Positions 5,025 through 7,760 of a stretch of DNA of 7,760 bases are shown in pieces (the first letter of the stretch is position 1; each line of letters begins with the position of its first letter). Source of the DNA: CAYNYI01 sp964401455 (GTDB lineage: Bacteria > Fibrobacterota > OXYB2-FULL-49-7 > CAYNYI01). The notes beneath the pieces were generated by a model, which saw nothing but the letters and a program-made list of their open reading frames with translations, searched no databases and was not told the DNA's origin. Location of the stretch: positions 1-7,760 of the forward strand of contig CAYNYI010000119.1 in assembly GCA_964401455.1 (NCBI GenBank), read 5' to 3'. The translations under genes and the position numbers were made by a program.

Positions 5025-7316
5025 ATGGCCACAAAAAAAACTCTTCTCAATCTGGGCAAATCTTCAATAATGAAGACATCCCAGGCGGAAAGGCACAAAC
5101 AGGCGGCGATAAGATGTCTCCTGATTGCCTTTTCCATAATTTCAGTAAATCTGATATTGCCTCTTGGTTCGTCTATTGAGACTTTCAACATACCAAGAGA
5201 AGGAACTACCGCAAAAAGATCTATTATTGCTCCCTTCGATTTCGAAATCCAGAAGAGTGAAACAGAGCTTCAAAAAAACCAGAAAGAAGCCGCTTCAAGA
5301 GTTCTCCCCGTTGTTGAATACGACTACGACATAACCGACAAAGTTATTAAAAATCTACAGAAACTCGCGGCAGCAGTTGATGATTTAAAAAGCAGCAGGG
5401 TCCCTCTTAAAAAGAAATCCGAAATCAAAAAAAGACTAAAAAAATTTATTTCGCTCTCAACAATAAACCGTCTTGTAAGATCCGACATCAAATTAGACGA
5501 AGTCATTTACTATATCGATGAGACAATGGAAAGAGGTATTCTTTCAACTCTATTTTTTAAGAACAAAAAAGAGTATCTCGCCTATAAAGAAAAATATAAA
5601 ACGGACCCCAAATATGAAATTTTCCCTGTAGACTACTTAAATCTTGTATCCGGAAAAAAAGAGAAGACTATCCCCATGGAAGATATCCCCTCCAAAGAAA
5701 TTGTTATGGAGGAACAAAAGAAGCGTCTTAAGGAAAAATACAAAAGCGCTGCTGAAATTGCCGCCGTCTATGAAATATTCGATGCGTCTTTGGTACCGAA
5801 TGTGTTTTACAACAGCCAGGCTACTAAAAAAGCGAGGCTCGGCGCAGTAAAGGATGTGAAACGTCACAAGGGGAAAGTATACAAAGACATTATCATTGTT
5901 GAAAAGGGAAGCATTATAACTTCGGAAATCTACGAAAAACTGGTATCTCTGCGGAATGCCGAAAAAAGCCTTCATCAGTCCCGCGGCAAATTACTGCTAA
6001 TGCTTCCGTTCCTTGGCAGAATATTGATATTCTCAACCATAACTGCGCTCTTTTTAATTTTCCTGAAAAGAAAGAAACCCGGACTTTACAATAACAACAC
6101 TCATCTTGCCGCTCTCTGCGCTATATTGGTACTTCAGCTGCTTCTGGCCCAAGCCGGAATAAAACTTACAAATATTTTTTCTGAGACCGTGGAGTGGAGC
6201 GAAGGAGTTTCTCTTGAACTCATGATTCCGGCCTTAACCGGAACAATATTGGCTACAATACTTTTTAAAACAGAAACCGGCTTTATTTTCACAGTAATCA
6301 ACGGTCTTCTTTACGGCGTTGTCCTCGGGTATGACTTCAAGTTTTTTATCGTATATATGTTTGCCGGAACAGTTACCGTGGCGAGCGTAAGAAATGTAAG
6401 ATACCGTTCACATTTTATCCGCTCTCTCCTTTTTGCATGCGCGGCTTATGTTTTCGCACTCAGCGTAATGCACCTCTTTCAGGAACGCCCCGAACAATAC
6501 AGGATCCTCCTTCGCAATATAGGTCTGGCACTCATAAATTCGAGCCTTTCATTCATGACGGCCAGTATACTTGTGTGGGTATTCGAAAAGACATTCAGGA
6601 TAACAACCGATCTTTCTTTAATAGAGCTCTCAGATCTTAACAATCCGGTACTTAAACTTCTTTCATCTAAAGCACCGGGGACATTTCATCACAGCATTCT
6701 CATAGGGAACCTAGCGGAAGCCGCAGCGACAAAAATCAGAGCCAATCCTCTTCTGGCGAGGGTCGGGTCCTATTATCATGACATAGGAAAAACTACCCAT
6801 TCCGAATATTTTATAGAAAATCAGGGCAAAACGAATGTACATAACTCGATCTCGCCTAATCTGAGCGCCATGCTTATCGCAAAACATGTAACAGAAGGGT
6901 TGAAACTTGCCAGGGAACACAAACTTCCGAAAATTATCCAGGACATTATCCAGCAGCATCACGGAACCAGCATGATATCTTTCTTCTATAAAAAGGCCGT
7001 TGAAAACAATCCGAAAAAACAGCTGAGTCCGGAAAATTTTCAATACCCGGGCCCGACGCCACAATCAAAAGAGTGTCTTATAATAATGCTTGCCGACTCA
7101 GTAGAGGCCGGTTCACGTTCTATGGCCGATGTAATGCGTGAGTCCGGTCTCAGACGACTCATACACTCAATAATAGAACAGAAAGTCCAGGAAAGACAGC
7201 TTGACGGCTGCCCTATTACCTTCCGCGAACTTGCGGACATAGAAAACAGTTTCTTTGAGGTACTAAAAGGGATCTACCATACAAGAATAGAATATCCAAT
7301 AAGCGAAAATGTATAG
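5025..7316 (+). CDS. pgpH: PgpH-like membrane HD-domain c-di-AMP phosphodiesterase (763 aa)
   Basis: The architecture is that of the 7TM-HD family (PgpH), whose characterised members hydrolyse cyclic di-AMP to pApA. A first membrane segment lies at about 29-48. An extracytoplasmic 7TMR-HDED region (about 50-320) contains the typical APFDFEIQKSE and RVLPVVEYDYD. A multi-spanning membrane part starts near residue 323 and runs to about 525. The cytoplasmic HD domain follows, with H555/H556 (GTFHHS), H585/D586 (YYHDIGK), H621 (AKHVTEG), H645/H646 (QQHHGTS) and D691 (MLADSVEAGSRS), so all expected metal ligands appear present. Length is normal. The ATG at 5025 has no Shine-Dalgarno sequence; Met16 (5070) is a possible alternative start, equally without one. 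The gene lies 23 bp behind a terminator. The frequent partner ybeY does not follow directly. Enzyme family is confident; c-di-AMP as substrate is inferred from the family. Confidence 0.93.
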   Translation: MATKKTLLNLGKSSIMKTSQAERHKQAAIRCLLIAFSIISVNLILPLGSSIETFNIPREGTTAKRSIIAPFDFEIQKSETELQKNQKEAASRVLPVVEYDYDITDKVIKNLQKLAAAVDDLKSSRVPLKKKSEIKKRLKKFISLSTINRLVRSDIKLDEVIYYIDETMERGILSTLFFKNKKEYLAYKEKYKTDPKYEIFPVDYLNLVSGKKEKTIPMEDIPSKEIVMEEQKKRLKEKYKSAAEIAAVYEIFDASLVPNVFYNSQATKKARLGAVKDVKRHKGKVYKDIIIVEKGSIITSEIYEKLVSLRNAEKSLHQSRGKLLLMLPFLGRILIFSTITALFLIFLKRKKPGLYNNNTHLAALCAILVLQLLLAQAGIKLTNIFSETVEWSEGVSLELMIPALTGTILATILFKTETGFIFTVINGLLYGVVLGYDFKFFIVYMFAGTVTVASVRNVRYRSHFIRSLLFACAAYVFALSVMHLFQERPEQYRILLRNIGLALINSSLSFMTASILVWVFEKTFRITTDLSLIELSDLNNPVLKLLSSKAPGTFHHSILIGNLAEAAATKIRANPLLARVGSYYHDIGKTTHSEYFIENQGKTNVHNSISPNLSAMLIAKHVTEGLKLAREHKLPKIIQDIIQQHHGTSMISFFYKKAVENNPKKQLSPENFQYPGPTPQSKECLIIMLADSVEAGSRSMADVMRESGLRRLIHSIIEQKVQERQLDGCPITFRELADIENSFFEVLKGIYHTRIEYPISENV

Positions 7317-7331
7317 TAACAAATAAAACAC

Positions 7332-7345
7332 AGGAAACTTCCATG
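7332..7345 (+). promoter_or_regulatory. Ribosome binding site of the last gene
   Basis: AGGA (7332-7335) lies seven bases before the ATG at 7343, which supports this start. The 26-bp gap after the pgpH-like stop holds no terminator, so the two genes are probably cotranscribed. Confidence 0.6.
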
Positions 7346-7760
7346 GAACAAAAAAAATTCAAGAGAAAACATTTCTTTATCAACAAAGATCTGCAGGTAA
7401 AATACATGATCACACTGCTTATTCCAATGATCATAATGCTGCTGCTTCTCAGTGGACTTATGTTCTACATTCAAAGGACCGTTTCTTCCGAAATAACAGA
7501 AAACATATCAAATGATATCCAAAAGACTGTTGAATACGGACAGAAAGATATAGAAAGAAACATTTTCGAAATGTCTCCCGGGCCTGAGTTCAAGGAAGAA
7601 ATATACTTGCGCGGCTATCGCGAAATAGTTACCGCCATTACTGAAAAAGCGTCAGGCTATAAGAAGAACGGCGCCGGTATAGGTAATATGATGTTCTCAT
7701 CAATGATTAAGATACTTATTCTCGGCCTCCTTATTATAATCGGTGAAATCGCCTATCTTT
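7343..7760 (+). CDS. Membrane protein, possible HAMP-type signalling protein (3' end outside window)
   Basis: The first 139 codons are visible and the frame stays open to the right edge. The protein begins MEQKKFKRKHFFINKDLQVK, a basic cytoplasmic start. A first hydrophobic segment follows at about 21-44 (ITLLIPMIIMLLLLSGLMFY), then a charged, probably helical stretch of about 75 residues, and a second hydrophobic segment from about 121 (IKILILGLLIII) that reaches the edge. A short periplasmic loop between two membrane helices after an FFINK.LQ.KY start resembles membrane anchors placed before HAMP domains in bacterial signalling proteins. No HAMP or output domain is inside the window, so this is only a suggestion. 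The start is supported by AGGA seven bases upstream. Probably in one operon with the pgpH-like gene. Confidence 0.82.
   Translation, partial: MEQKKFKRKHFFINKDLQVKYMITLLIPMIIMLLLLSGLMFYIQRTVSSEITENISNDIQKTVEYGQKDIERNIFEMSPGPEFKEEIYLRGYREIVTAITEKASGYKKNGAGIGNMMFSSMIKILILGLLIIIGEIAYL

Overview
This 7.76-kb, AT-leaning bacterial window looks chromosomal and mostly housekeeping. A short lipobox lipoprotein, a secreted coiled-coil protein with a LysM-like end and a PgpH-type c-di-AMP phosphodiesterase suggest a diderm (Gram-negative type) bacterium outside the well-studied enterics. The AspRS carries residues typical of non-discriminating enzymes. I cannot assign a phylum from the sequence alone.

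Layout. Positions 1-1596 (minus strand) hold two tandem, paralogous metallo-beta-lactamase-fold hydrolases. The second cistron starts inside the stop codon of the first (ATGA overlap) and runs off the left edge. Positions 1597-1702 are a divergent intergenic region whose symmetric ATTATAAT core can serve as a -10 box in both directions. Rightward come a 60-codon cysteine-containing small protein (1703-1885) and aspS (1965-3758, probable TTG start). A gap of 187 bp carries a near-consensus promoter (TTGACT, 17 bp, TATAAT) for a two-gene envelope unit: a small coiled-coil lipoprotein (3946-4215) and a coiled-coil/LysM protein (4227-4940). A strong hairpin terminator (4967-5001) closes that unit. 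Next are a pgpH-like gene (5025-7316) and, 26 bp later, the start of an unfinished membrane protein (7343 to the right edge), perhaps a HAMP-type signalling protein.

How the genes may work together. AspRS charges tRNA-Asp and probably also tRNA-Asn, which would require a GatCAB amidotransferase elsewhere. The lipoprotein/LysM pair probably acts at the cell envelope and peptidoglycan. The PgpH-like enzyme probably degrades c-di-AMP, a messenger tied to turgor and wall homeostasis, so the right half has a loose envelope/signalling theme. The role of the MBL pair and of the 60-residue protein is unknown.

I found no mobile element, CRISPR array, tRNA or rRNA, and no strong sign of a new multi-gene system. 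The most useful leads are the symmetric divergent promoter, the tandem MBL paralogs with a lysine-rich insertion in one copy, the lipoprotein/LysM unit, and the pgpH start, which lacks a Shine-Dalgarno sequence and sits directly behind a terminator.
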